Assembly (NCBI GenBank): GCA_951813325.1
Contig: OX638350.1
Location: 1,785,029 to 1,849,028, forward strand
Length of the DNA stretch: 64,000 bases
From: an uncultured Acidimicrobiales bacterium
GTDB taxonomy: Bacteria; Actinomycetota; Acidimicrobiia; Acidimicrobiales; Bin134
Direction of reading: 5' to 3'
Under the pieces are notes generated by a model that worked only from the letters and a program-made list of their open reading frames with translations, was not told where the DNA came from and did not search any database. Shown piece by piece: positions 52,739 through 63,677 of this stretch; positions within the stretch are counted from its first letter, which is position 1; each line of letters begins with the position of its first letter. Both the position numbers and the translations under genes were made by a program.

Positions 52739-53767
52739 TTAGCTGTTGACACTGATTTCTAGGGGCAGGGGAAGTTGAGACTGGGCTTCTAGGGGGGTTG
52801 CTGTTTCTGTCGGGATCGGGTCGCTTTGGACGTCGATGAGCAGGGTCTCGAGGACCTCAAACGAGCTGACGGGCGTTGCCCCCAGATGTTCCAGGTGCTC
52901 GTTGCCGGGGCCTTCGCCCGGGCCTCGCCATACGGCAACAGGTCCGTAGCGGTGCTTGAGAGCCTCGACTGCCCCTGACCATGTTCCTCCGGTGTCTTTG
53001 TCGCTGGCAACGACCAGCGTGACCAGGGCTCCGGCGTAAATGAGCTTGTTCCTGCCCATGGCCCTGCCCGCGGTGAAACGACCATCTGGCCGGTAGGGCG
53101 TACAAAGCAATATCTGCTCGTCGAGGATGGCCCGACGAGTATCCGGCTGTTTGAGCTGGCGCTCCAGCGAGTCGGCCAGATATCCGACCGCAGAGCCTCC
53201 AGCCCTGTGCTCGTTTACGGCCGCGTTCATTGCCAGGCTATCGACGCCGCGTGCTCCTCCGGACACCACGGGCAAACCCATCCGAGATGCCAGACGAGCA
53301 GCGCTCTTGGCCACTTCGGCGCCCTCCACGCCGATGTCTCTGCTTCCCACCACACCAAAACCTGGGCGGTCCAGCAGTTCAAGCGGACCGGCGGCATGCA
53401 ACACCACCGGGGCCTTGTCCCTCAGCCGATACCTGAACTGGCATGGGTAGTGCTGGTCAAACGGCGTGAGGGTGTGGATGCCCGAGTGTTGCAAGCGGTC
53501 GAGTTCAAACGCCATTGCGATGGACCGATCCATCAGGGCGTTGATCCGGTCTGCCATCTCTTTGGCAAGACCGTGCACATTGCAAAGGACTTGTGACGAT
53601 GCTCCCAGCAGTTCGCTTGGTTTGTTCGCCAGTTCAGGTCTCTTCCAGTATTCCGAGGCGGCTAGTGGCTTCACTCCATCTGAGGCCAACTTGCTGGTCA
53701 TCAACACCGCGGCCAGTGAGTCCTGTCCAACCTCGCTCCTGTTACCCAAGCCCCTGTCGTCAGTCAC
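52739..53767 (-). CDS. DprA/Smf-like Rossmann protein
   Basis: 342 aa. The DprA core is about residues 105-295: FGVVGSRDIGVEGAEVA, MGLPVVSGGARGVDSLAM and LVVASDKDTGGTWSGAVEAL. DprA binds ssDNA and loads RecA in transformation; variant forms occur in defence and DNA-processing clusters. The N-terminal 100 residues (helical) precede the fold. It overlaps the RecQ-phosphoribosyltransferase gene by 8 nt, so they are translationally coupled. Followed by the truncated ATPase relic. Confidence 0.85.
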   Translation of the reverse strand: MTDDRGLGNRSEVGQDSLAAVLMTSKLASDGVKPLAASEYWKRPELANKPSELLGASSQVLCNVHGLAKEMADRINALMDRSIAMAFELDRLQHSGIHTLTPFDQHYPCQFRYRLRDKAPVVLHAAGPLELLDRPGFGVVGSRDIGVEGAEVAKSAARLASRMGLPVVSGGARGVDSLAMNAAVNEHRAGGSAVGYLADSLERQLKQPDTRRAILDEQILLCTPYRPDGRFTAGRAMGRNKLIYAGALVTLVVASDKDTGGTWSGAVEALKHRYGPVAVWRGPGEGPGNEHLEHLGATPVSSFEVLETLLIDVQSDPIPTETATPLEAQSQLPLPLEISVNS

Positions 53768-55838
53768 GAGACGACCTCCCTGCCGTGTCCGCCAATGCGA
53801 ACGGGTAAACCAATTCGACTCCAGCTCTTCGAAGCTGAGAGGCGATCACAGTGAGAGTCCATCGGGAATCCACAACGTCGTCCACCAACAGCACGGGCCC
53901 AGTGGGAACATCTGGAACTACCGCGAAAGCCCCCTCAATGTTTGCGTATTGTTTGGCGCTGTTCTGCATGAACTTCTGCGGCTGTGTGTCGTGGACCTTG
54001 GCAACCGCATCATGCCACGGAAGAGCCAGCTTCTGGGCGATGCGCCGGGCTAAATCCTTTACCAGGCCAGGGTTTCTGAGAGATGGGACATGAGTCACCC
54101 AAGTGGGCGCGGGATCAGGTCTCCAGCGTTCGCTGATCAGATCCGCGGAAGCCCCAACCAAATCGTCGCCGAAGTGTCCTTCGGCCTTGCCGCTCTGGAC
54201 GATTGCTCCCCAGCCGCCATCACCCCAGAGGGCTAGCACCCACCCTGGTTCGCACCGTTGCTCCTCGGGGATCTTCTTCCTGTCGGGGTCTTGTTTGCGG
54301 GGTTCCATTGTGAGCTCTGTCCCTCGAAGGAAGTCCACTGCGGCTTGAATCGTATGAGTGCTCGCCGCGAGATCTCTTTGGTCTGAAAGACAGTTGTCAC
54401 AGATGCCACAGGGATGAGCCTGCGAGTCGTCCAAATGCGACCTCAACAATTCCATTCGGCACTGGTCAGCGCTCACGTATTCCGCCATCTGAGCCTGCTC
54501 TTCTCGCCGCAATGCGGTTACCGCCTCTACCCTTTGACTGTCGTAACTCCAACGTTGAAGCGTCCGCTGCCAGCCAGAGTCGACACGCTCTACGGCACTA
54601 TCGACCTCCAGGATCTTCAGGAGCTGTTCAAGCCGCGAGTGCCGAATGTTCACCTCTCGCTCAATATCAGAGAGTTTCAATGGCACTACCGTTTGTTCGA
54701 GCAGGCCGACAATCTTGTGAGCCTGGTCAGCGGCAGGGAACGCAGTGTCAATGAAAAAGTTCTGAATGTCTGCGTCCTCGTAACCCTGGAGAAGGATGCC
54801 CCACGATTCGGTTAGCGCCCGCCCGGCCCTCCCTACCTGTTGGTAGTAGGCGATGGGGGAGCCCGGTGCCTGGTAGTGGATGACGAACGAGAGATCGGGC
54901 TTATCGAATCCCATCCCTAGCGCGGAAGTCGCCGCGACGACCTTTTTCTGATTGCTCAGGAGCTGTTGTTCGGTTTCCAGTCGGTGGTCATTGTGCGAGT
55001 CGCCTGTGTAGGCGACTGCATCAATCCCCCGGTAGGTAAGCCAGGAAGCAACTCGCTCGGCGTCTCGGACTGTTAGGCAATAGACGATGCCAGTTCCGGG
55101 GAGACTGGGGATCGTCTCAGCCAGCCACGCCAGTCGCTTCTGCTGGGGCGCTGGTGCAAAGACACGCAGTTGCAACCCATCACGACCAAGGGGCCCTCGA
55201 ATGGGCACCAATTCGGTTCCAAGCTGTTCGGCAACGTCGTCCACGACCCGGTTATTGGCCGTCGCAGTGCAGCCCAACACAGGAATTCCTTGGGGGAGCA
55301 GGTCTAAGACTCCCTTGATCCGCCGGTAGTCGGGACGAAAGTCGTGTCCCCAGTCGGAAATGCAGTGGACTTCGTCGACCACCAGCAGGCCGCCACGCTG
55401 GGCCAATGATGGCAGGTGCTCTGCCCGGAAGCCCCGGTCGGCCAGCCGCTCCGGCGAGATCAAAAGAACATCGATCTGGTCAGAAGCGATTTCGGCGTAG
55501 ACCCCCTCCCATTCCTCTTGGTTTGAACTATTGATGGTTGCCGCCCGCACTCCCATGCGCTGTGCGGCCTCGATCTGGTTCCGCATCAGCGCCAGCAGGG
55601 GAGATACCAACAGAGTGGGGCCAGCGCCGCGGTCTCGCAGGAGGCGAGTGGTAATGAAATAGACCGCGCTCTTTCCCCAACCAGTTCGCTGAACCAAGAG
55701 CACCCTTTTCCGCCGCAAGACCAGTTGTTCAATGGCTTCTAACTGTCCGGGGCGAAAGGCAGACGACTGATTGGCCGTCAGCGCTTGCAGGCAATGTTGG
55801 GCTTCAGCGGCAAAATTCTCTGCTTGCTGGTTGGACAT
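53760..55838 (-). CDS. RecQ-type helicase fused to a phosphoribosyltransferase-like domain
   Basis: 692 aa. RecQ helicase domain first: QRTGWGKSAVYFITTRLL (Walker A with G-W-G-K), VVDEVHCISDWGHDFRPDY (DEVH box), ATSALGMGFDKPDL and QQVGRAGR (motif VI). A zinc segment follows (CGICDNC, with an upstream Cys). There is no HRDC domain. The C-terminal 200 residues end in VLLVDDVVDSRWTLT, a PRPP-binding motif of ComF-type phosphoribosyltransferases. This fusion, with a coupled DprA-like gene, suggests a DNA-processing or defence module. The exact role is unknown. Confidence 0.85.
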   Translation of the reverse strand: MSNQQAENFAAEAQHCLQALTANQSSAFRPGQLEAIEQLVLRRKRVLLVQRTGWGKSAVYFITTRLLRDRGAGPTLLVSPLLALMRNQIEAAQRMGVRAATINSSNQEEWEGVYAEIASDQIDVLLISPERLADRGFRAEHLPSLAQRGGLLVVDEVHCISDWGHDFRPDYRRIKGVLDLLPQGIPVLGCTATANNRVVDDVAEQLGTELVPIRGPLGRDGLQLRVFAPAPQQKRLAWLAETIPSLPGTGIVYCLTVRDAERVASWLTYRGIDAVAYTGDSHNDHRLETEQQLLSNQKKVVAATSALGMGFDKPDLSFVIHYQAPGSPIAYYQQVGRAGRALTESWGILLQGYEDADIQNFFIDTAFPAADQAHKIVGLLEQTVVPLKLSDIEREVNIRHSRLEQLLKILEVDSAVERVDSGWQRTLQRWSYDSQRVEAVTALRREEQAQMAEYVSADQCRMELLRSHLDDSQAHPCGICDNCLSDQRDLAASTHTIQAAVDFLRGTELTMEPRKQDPDRKKIPEEQRCEPGWVLALWGDGGWGAIVQSGKAEGHFGDDLVGASADLISERWRPDPAPTWVTHVPSLRNPGLVKDLARRIAQKLALPWHDAVAKVHDTQPQKFMQNSAKQYANIEGAFAVVPDVPTGPVLLVDDVVDSRWTLTVIASQLRRAGVELVYPFALADTAGRSSRD

Positions 55839-55856
55839 TTTCGGAGACTCCCTTTG

Positions 55857-56489
55857 TCAGTCGTCGTGGCGGAAGGTGAGGCTGAGACGGGGAGGAGTAG
55901 GGCGGGCGAGCTTGGGGACGGCGTGCTCAAAGCGATGCTGGCAGGTGCCGCCCATCACCAGGAGGTCGCCGGAGCCGAGCACGAAGCGGCGGGACCGGCC
56001 ACCGCCGAGGGGTCTGAGTAAGAAAGGGCGGGCCGCGCCGAGGGATAGCAGGCCGACGATGGGGTGGTGCTTGACCCTTCCGATCTTGTCGGCATGCCAG
56101 GCCACACTGTCGCGCTCGTGGCGGTAGAGGTTGATACCGACCCAAGCAAACGCCTTCTGGTAGTGAGTGCTCAACTCGGCGGCGACATCGCCGATGACGG
56201 GGACCGCCGAGCCCAATTGGTCGGCGGGGAGGTGGGCCGATAGTCGGGGCACGTTGACCATGTTGTCGTACATGGGCCGCCGCTCGGTGAACAGGGGCAC
56301 AGTGGCCACCACGGTGTCCAGCAGGGTGTCACCGCCCCGCACGAACCCGGGCATGGTATCGACCCAGGCCTCGTCGCCCAGGTCCACCCGCTTCACGGCC
56401 AGCTCCAGCGCGATCGGCTCCTGCACGCTCCACAACGCGGGTTGGGCGATGCCATCGCAGGGCCGGGGTGACACGAGTGCATCCGACAT
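55857..56489 (-). CDS. AlkB-like 2-oxoglutarate/Fe(II) dioxygenase
   Basis: 210 aa. Metal motif WHADK (HxD, about residue 131) with the distal His in CQHRFEHAVPK (about 187), and Arg in RLSLTFR binding 2-oxoglutarate. NLYRHERDSVAWHADK is characteristic of AlkB/ALKBH DNA repair enzymes that remove alkyl lesions. 18 nt upstream of the RecQ gene; likely the same operon. Confidence 0.9.
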   Translation of the reverse strand: MSDALVSPRPCDGIAQPALWSVQEPIALELAVKRVDLGDEAWVDTMPGFVRGGDTLLDTVVATVPLFTERRPMYDNMVNVPRLSAHLPADQLGSAVPVIGDVAAELSTHYQKAFAWVGINLYRHERDSVAWHADKIGRVKHHPIVGLLSLGAARPFLLRPLGGGRSRRFVLGSGDLLVMGGTCQHRFEHAVPKLARPTPPRLSLTFRHDD

Positions 56490-56542
56490 GGGCCAATCAC
56501 TCTATTGACGGCCAGTGACAGTTTGACTGGCGTGGGTGAACC

Positions 56543-57085
56543 TCAGATCGATCTGCTGTTGATCAGTCGCACCAATTGGGCGACCACTTGGCCAATAGGT
56601 GGTGCTTGTCCACTGGCGAGCGGATCGAGGGTGAATTCCACCTGGGTTTCACGTTGGCGCGTTCCGGAGACTGGATTCGCCTGCACGGTGGCGGCCAGTT
56701 GGCACACAACGCCGTTGTCAGCGGTAAATGTGACTTGGACAATGCCGGTGGTGGGGTCGATGTAGCTCACCTCGCCCAACTCGTGGCCCGCATCGACCAG
56801 TCGAGCGAACACGTCTCCGGCCGGCAAGTGGAGGACCAGACTGTCGTCGGTCTTCGATTTTGCGGGCATTGCCGACTTCTGGGGCGACGACTTGGACGGT
56901 TCCGGCGGTTTGTTTCCAGCCCGCCGGAGCCAGTGGTAGGCCTCGGTGATGCGGGCCGCTACTGCGGTGGTGCCTCCCACATCGGGATGAGCGTGGCGGA
57001 TCAGCTCCCGGTAGGCCCGGTTGATGTCGGCAGGCTGCGCCCCCTTCTCCAGTCCCAGCGTCCGCAGCGCCCGCTCCCGGTTCAC
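56543..57085 (-). CDS. J-domain protein
   Basis: 180 aa from GTG 57085. The J domain (about 1-50) has the HPD motif in RELIRHAHPDVGG. The C-terminal part (about 75-180) has no recognised domain (LHLPAGDVFARLVDAGHELG). J domains stimulate Hsp70 ATPase. Upstream residues in the open frame are shadow. Confidence 0.85.
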   Translation of the reverse strand: MNRERALRTLGLEKGAQPADINRAYRELIRHAHPDVGGTTAVAARITEAYHWLRRAGNKPPEPSKSSPQKSAMPAKSKTDDSLVLHLPAGDVFARLVDAGHELGEVSYIDPTTGIVQVTFTADNGVVCQLAATVQANPVSGTRQRETQVEFTLDPLASGQAPPIGQVVAQLVRLINSRSI

Positions 57086-57114
57086 CCTCGCAAGCGTAGG
57101 GGGTGGGGCAAGAC

Positions 57115-57903
57115 TCAGCTTTCGGCAAGAAACTCCAAGATGGTTGGATAGGCCGTGGGATCTTGCATCATGAAGATGTGGCCGCCGTCGAAGGTGGCCA
57201 GGCGGGCACCGGGGATGCGGTCGCGCAGCAGCTCGCTGTTGCGCATGGGCGCGATGCCGTCGTGAACGCCGGCGCACACCAGGGTGGGGACGTCGATCTC
57301 ACCGAGACGGTCGACCACGTCGTGGCCTCGGCGGGCCTCCAACTGCCCGAGCGCGCCGGGAGTGTTGAGCGGCAGCGCCGGGCCGTCGGGGCGGGCGGTG
57401 GTCACGAACGTCTCCACGCCGGGGGGCAGCGGGCCGCCCCGCTCATAGCGGGTGTCCAAGATCTCCAGCGCCACCTCGGCACGCTCGTCGGGGTCGAGGT
57501 CGGCCAGGGTGTGCAGGGGCCACGAGCTGTACTCGGGGCCGCCGGGCGAGGTGCAGTTGAGCACCAGCTTGCTGATCCGCCCGGGATGCAGCACTGCCAT
57601 GTTCATGCCCACCATCCCGCCGAAGCTGGTGCCCACCAACGGCACCGAGTCCCAGCCCAACAAATCCAAGAATGCAACGGCATCGGCGGCGTAGTCGGCC
57701 ATGGTCCACGACGTCGGCGGGGCAGACGTCTGGCCCAAGCCCCTCTGGTCGAAGTGGGCCACGGTGAAGGCCCGGTTGAGCGGGTTCAGCTCCGGCGCCG
57801 TCATCCGGAGATCGCCCCCGCTGCCGCTGACGTTGAGAAGGGGCGGCCCCGACCCGTGCAGCTCGAAGTAGAGGTCGAGGTCGCGGACTTTGGCTATCGG
57901 CAT
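57115..57903 (-). CDS. Alpha/beta hydrolase
   Basis: 262 aa. FDQRGLGQTSAP loop, nucleophile GTSFGGMVGMN (about residue 95) and the late His in DGGHIFMMQDP. Resembles 3-oxoadipate enol-lactonase-type hydrolases; substrate unknown. Its 5' side is a 230-bp intergenic region with strong RNA structure. Confidence 0.88.
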   Translation of the reverse strand: MPIAKVRDLDLYFELHGSGPPLLNVSGSGGDLRMTAPELNPLNRAFTVAHFDQRGLGQTSAPPTSWTMADYAADAVAFLDLLGWDSVPLVGTSFGGMVGMNMAVLHPGRISKLVLNCTSPGGPEYSSWPLHTLADLDPDERAEVALEILDTRYERGGPLPPGVETFVTTARPDGPALPLNTPGALGQLEARRGHDVVDRLGEIDVPTLVCAGVHDGIAPMRNSELLRDRIPGARLATFDGGHIFMMQDPTAYPTILEFLAES

Positions 57904-57974
57904 CGGCTCATGTTGCCATGCCTAGAAGCGCAGGAAAGGTGGCAGAGCAGAAATCCACAGGCTGTTTGCCGTGA

Positions 57975-58061
57975 GAGGGGACCGATAGGCAAATGCCTCC
58001 GGATAGAGCCCCGCAGGGGCCGAAGCGAGGCACACCCTGAAAGGGCCTACCACCCCTCGCT
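57975..58061. ncRNA. Candidate structured RNA in the 229-bp intergenic region
   Basis: Consecutive perfect hairpins: AGGC-AAAT-GCCT (about 57987-58000), GCCCC-GCA-GGGGC (58008-58020), and a nested stem AGCGAGG (58024-58030) with CCTCGCT (58055-58061) enclosing CCCT-GAA-AGGG (58035-58045). It lies between the pyrophosphatase stop and the hydrolase start. It could be a minus-strand leader, a terminator cluster or a small RNA; I could not match it to a known family. Confidence 0.35.
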
Positions 58062-58132
58062 CCGGCTCATTTGGATTGGTCGCGAAGACCACTTGAATCA
58101 TAGGGCGAACCGGTGCGCTATCGGCAATGGAA

Positions 58133-60229
<2,097 letters not shown>

Positions 60230-60339
60230 GTTGACTCCCTGTATGAGATAACTAGGCGAAGTTAGCCAGCGGCGATAAGCCCTGCCAAGGTTGCCATTTG
60301 GGATGTCTAGTTTCGCGCAATCCGCGGTATTCTGGGACC

Positions 60340-60945
60340 GTGGTCAGCCTCAGCCGGTTGCGGACTGAAGCCCGGGAGGCTCGGCGCTCACATCCCGACG
60401 CTCAGGGCGCGGCGCGAGCGGTGGGCAACGCGGTGACGGCCCTCGGCTGGCTCGACGGGGCGCGGCGAGTGGCGGCCTCAGTGGCCGACGACGGTGAGAT
60501 CGATCCGGCGCCGCTGGTAGCCGCCTGCCGCCTCCGGGGCATCGACGTCTACTTCCCGGTGCTGCGCGACCCCGCCCCCATGCAGTTCGCCCTTGCCGGC
60601 CTCGATACTCCCATGGTGCACAATCGCTTCGGAATCCCTGAACCCGACATCGATGCCGAAGCACTGGTGTCGGCCCGAGAGCTAGACGTGGTGCTGGCTC
60701 CGCTGGTGGTGTTCGACGCCGCCGGCCGCCGGGCAGGGCGGGGCCGGGGATACTACGATCGGGCGCTGGCCTTTTTGCTGAACGGTCCCCGCCCGGCAAA
60801 ACCGCTGGTGGTGGGGCTGGCCTATGAGCTGCAACTTGTGGACGGGGTGCCCACCCACCCCGGCGACGTGACCATGGACGCGGTGGTAACCGAGCAGCGG
60901 GTGCGAGTGTTCAGCTCTTTGCTGTCGCGCCGGGCCCGAATCTGA
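60340..60945 (+). CDS. 5-formyltetrahydrofolate cyclo-ligase
   Basis: 201 aa from GTG 60340. Motif GRGRGYYDRAL (the ATP/substrate loop) and MDAVVTEQRV near the end. It converts 5-formyl-THF to 5,10-methenyl-THF, feeding the folate C1 pool with fhs. The open frame extends 14 codons upstream with no RBS. Confidence 0.93.
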   Translation: MVSLSRLRTEAREARRSHPDAQGAARAVGNAVTALGWLDGARRVAASVADDGEIDPAPLVAACRLRGIDVYFPVLRDPAPMQFALAGLDTPMVHNRFGIPEPDIDAEALVSARELDVVLAPLVVFDAAGRRAGRGRGYYDRALAFLLNGPRPAKPLVVGLAYELQLVDGVPTHPGDVTMDAVVTEQRVRVFSSLLSRRARI

Positions 60946-61011
60946 TGGGCAGCGCAGACCGAAGCGGGGGAAGCGCTCGCCCCCTCACGGAATTTCAGTA
61001 AGGATGGTGCA

Positions 61012-62355
61012 GTGCGCGTCGTGGTAGTGGGTGCTGGCGAGGTGGGCTCCTACGTTGCCCAGATCTTGAGCGGCGAGGGCAACACGGTTTCGGTGGTGGA
61101 GAAGAACGGCAAGAAGCTGCACCACCTGGCTGAGGAACTCGATGTGCTGGCGGTGGAGGGAAGCGGCTCCCATCCCCACATCCTGCGGGAGGCGGGCATC
61201 CGCAAGGCCGATTTGCTGGTGGCGGTCACCGCCAGCGACGAGGTGAACCTGGTGGCCTGCCTGTTGGCCAAACAGCACGGGGTGGAGCGCACCATCGCCC
61301 GCATCCAGGCCCGCAACCTGAGGGAAAAGGACGCCCGCGAGCTGCGGGAGGCCATGAAGGCCGACACCATCATCGATCCCGACGAGGAGACCGCCCACGA
61401 GATCATGGATCTCTTGTCGTATCCGGGGGCCACCGACGTGACCGTGATGGCCGACGGCGAGGTGGTAGTGGTGGGGGCGAAGCTCACCGCCGACGCGCCG
61501 TGGGCCAGTCGCCGCCTGGCCGACATCGCCGACGAGTACGAGCCCGACTGGGACTTTCTGGTGGCGGCAATCACCCGCAAAGGCAACACCCGGATACCCC
61601 GGGCCGACACCACCCTGGAGTCGGACGACCTTCTGCGGGTGGTGTGCAAGCGGCGGGCCCGGATGACGCTGTTGCCGCTCTTGGGCCTGGCGCCGGGCAC
61701 CCACCGCCGGGTGATGCTGTTGGGCGGCGGGCGGACGGCGGGCATATTGGCCCGCCGCCTGAGCGAGCGCCACGCTGAAGTGGTGCTCATCGAGCGCAAC
61801 CTGGAGCGGGCCCAGAAGCTGAGCGAGGATCTGGACGGGGTGCTGGTTATCCACGGCGACATCACCGACGCCGAGTTGCTGGAATCAGAGGACGTCGGCA
61901 AGTTCGACGCGGTGATCGCCCTCACCGGCAACGACGACGCCAACATATTGGCCTGTCTGTACGCCAAGTCGCTGGGCGCCAGCGAGACCATCGCCGTGCT
62001 TCACAACCTGGCCCTGCGCACGCTGCTGCGGGATGTGGGCATCGATGTGGCCCTGTCGCCCCGCACGGCCAGCGCCAACGGCGTGCTGCGCTACGTCAGG
62101 GGCGAGGTGGCCCAGGTGGCCACCTACCTGTCGGGTGACTTCGAGGTGATCGAGGCCGAGATCAAGCAGGGGTCGCCGGCCGACGGGGCGGTGGTGAGCA
62201 AGATGGGCCTGCCCAAGGACGTGCTCATCGGCGCGTATGTGCGCGACGGCAAACCCCAGATCGGCCGGGGACGAAGCGAGCTTCGAAGCCGCGACCACAT
62301 CGTGGTCTTCGCCCGTCCCGACACCGTCGACGAAGTGAAGCGCTTCTTCGGGTGA
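61012..62355 (+). CDS. trkA: Trk system potassium uptake protein TrkA
   Basis: 447 aa from GTG 61012. Two RCK repeats, each with a Rossmann NAD site (VVVGAGEVGSYVAQIL and VMLLGGGRTAGILARRL) and a TrkA-C domain. Regulates TrkH channels in response to nucleotide. 8 nt upstream of trkH. Confidence 0.96.
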   Translation: MRVVVVGAGEVGSYVAQILSGEGNTVSVVEKNGKKLHHLAEELDVLAVEGSGSHPHILREAGIRKADLLVAVTASDEVNLVACLLAKQHGVERTIARIQARNLREKDARELREAMKADTIIDPDEETAHEIMDLLSYPGATDVTVMADGEVVVVGAKLTADAPWASRRLADIADEYEPDWDFLVAAITRKGNTRIPRADTTLESDDLLRVVCKRRARMTLLPLLGLAPGTHRRVMLLGGGRTAGILARRLSERHAEVVLIERNLERAQKLSEDLDGVLVIHGDITDAELLESEDVGKFDAVIALTGNDDANILACLYAKSLGASETIAVLHNLALRTLLRDVGIDVALSPRTASANGVLRYVRGEVAQVATYLSGDFEVIEAEIKQGSPADGAVVSKMGLPKDVLIGAYVRDGKPQIGRGRSELRSRDHIVVFARPDTVDEVKRFFG

Positions 62356-62362
62356 GGATGAG

Positions 62363-63664
62363 ATGAGCGGCCCCTCTCGGGTTCGCTTTGCCTGGCACCG
62401 CTCCGCGGTCAGGGTGTTGACCACCGTGGTGGCCACGGCGACGGCCATGGTGGCGGTGTCCACCATGGTGTATCTGGCCTCCGGCGAGATACACCGGGTG
62501 GACGACGCGCTGTTCGAGTCGGTGGCCGGGTTCACCACCACCTCGCTCACCGTGGTGGACCCTGAGGCGCTGCCGACGTGGCTGTTGTGGTGGCGGTCCC
62601 TCACCCAGTGGGTGGGGGGCGCGGGCGCATTGGCGTTCGCCTTGGTAGTGGTGCCCACTTTCGGGGGCCAGCGGCGCCTCAGCGAGGTGGCCGAGGGCCG
62701 GGGGCGGCGGGCAGTGCTGGCGAGCAGATGGTCGAACACCGCCTTTCGGGTGCTGCTGGCCTATGGGGGTCTGACCATGGTGGTGATTGCGGCCTACGCA
62801 GCAGCCGGCATGGGCCTATTCGACGCGGCCACGTTCGGGCTCAGCACTGCGTCCACCGGCGGGTTCTCCAACTATCGGGACTCGTTCGCCCACTTCGACT
62901 CGGCAGCCATCGAGTGGACAGGCGCGGTGGCCATGGGCCTGGCCGGGGTGTCGGTGGCGGCTCTGGTGTGGATGGTGCGGGGGCAGGTGCAGGCGCTGTG
63001 GAGGTCGACCGAGCTGAAGTTCTACGCCGGGCTGATACTGGTATCGACGGCGCTGGTATCGGCTTGGACCTGGCAGGACGCCGACGGGGGAGCAGAGGCG
63101 ATTCGGCATTCGCTCTTCACCGTCACCTCGTCGATCAGCACCACGGGCTTTCGGGTCACCGACTGGGGCGACTGGATTCCGGCCCCCCAGACCCTGCTGT
63201 TGCTGCTCATCGGGATGGGGTCGATGGCCGGATCGGCGGGGGGCGGTTTCCGGGTGCTGCGGGTGATCGAGATCTTGGGCATCGTGCGGCGGGAGCTGGT
63301 GTTGCAGCTCCATCCCCGGGCGGTGGTGAAGGTGAAGGTGTCGGGGGTGGCGGCTTCGGAGGCGTCGCTCACCAGGGTTCACAACTTCCAGATCCTGTGG
63401 GTGCTGGCCGCCGCGCTGGGGGTGTTCGGCATCGCCGCGCTGGGCAGCGACCTGCTCACCGCAGTTTCGGGGTCGATCTCCGCGTTGGCCACCGCTGGGA
63501 CCGGGTTGGGCGAGTTGTCCGGATTCGCCGATGCCAACGTGTTGGCCGCCCCGGCCCGGGCGGTGCTGATGGCGCTTATGTTCCTAGGACGGCTGTCGAT
63601 CTACCCGGTGGTTGTGGTTGTCGGCTGGGGAGTGGGCGAGCTTCAGCGGATGAGGCTCCGATGA
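62363..63664 (+). CDS. trkH: Trk potassium transporter TrkH, N-terminally short
   Basis: 433 aa. Four selectivity-filter repeats: VAGFTTTSL, STASTGGFSNY, SSISTTGFRVT and ALATAGTGLG. Only one membrane segment precedes the first filter, against three in full-length TrkH, so the N-terminal hairpin is missing. It may work with the adjacent second copy. Followed by another TrkH gene 14 nt on. Confidence 0.9.
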   Translation: MSGPSRVRFAWHRSAVRVLTTVVATATAMVAVSTMVYLASGEIHRVDDALFESVAGFTTTSLTVVDPEALPTWLLWWRSLTQWVGGAGALAFALVVVPTFGGQRRLSEVAEGRGRRAVLASRWSNTAFRVLLAYGGLTMVVIAAYAAAGMGLFDAATFGLSTASTGGFSNYRDSFAHFDSAAIEWTGAVAMGLAGVSVAALVWMVRGQVQALWRSTELKFYAGLILVSTALVSAWTWQDADGGAEAIRHSLFTVTSSISTTGFRVTDWGDWIPAPQTLLLLLIGMGSMAGSAGGGFRVLRVIEILGIVRRELVLQLHPRAVVKVKVSGVAASEASLTRVHNFQILWVLAAALGVFGIAALGSDLLTAVSGSISALATAGTGLGELSGFADANVLAAPARAVLMALMFLGRLSIYPVVVVVGWGVGELQRMRLR

Positions 63665-63677
63665 AGATGGCACGGCC

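Noticed and set aside
57975..58061. Assignment as RNase P, tmRNA, SRP, 6S RNA or a known riboswitch
   Set aside because: None of the hallmark conserved strings of those RNAs could be found.
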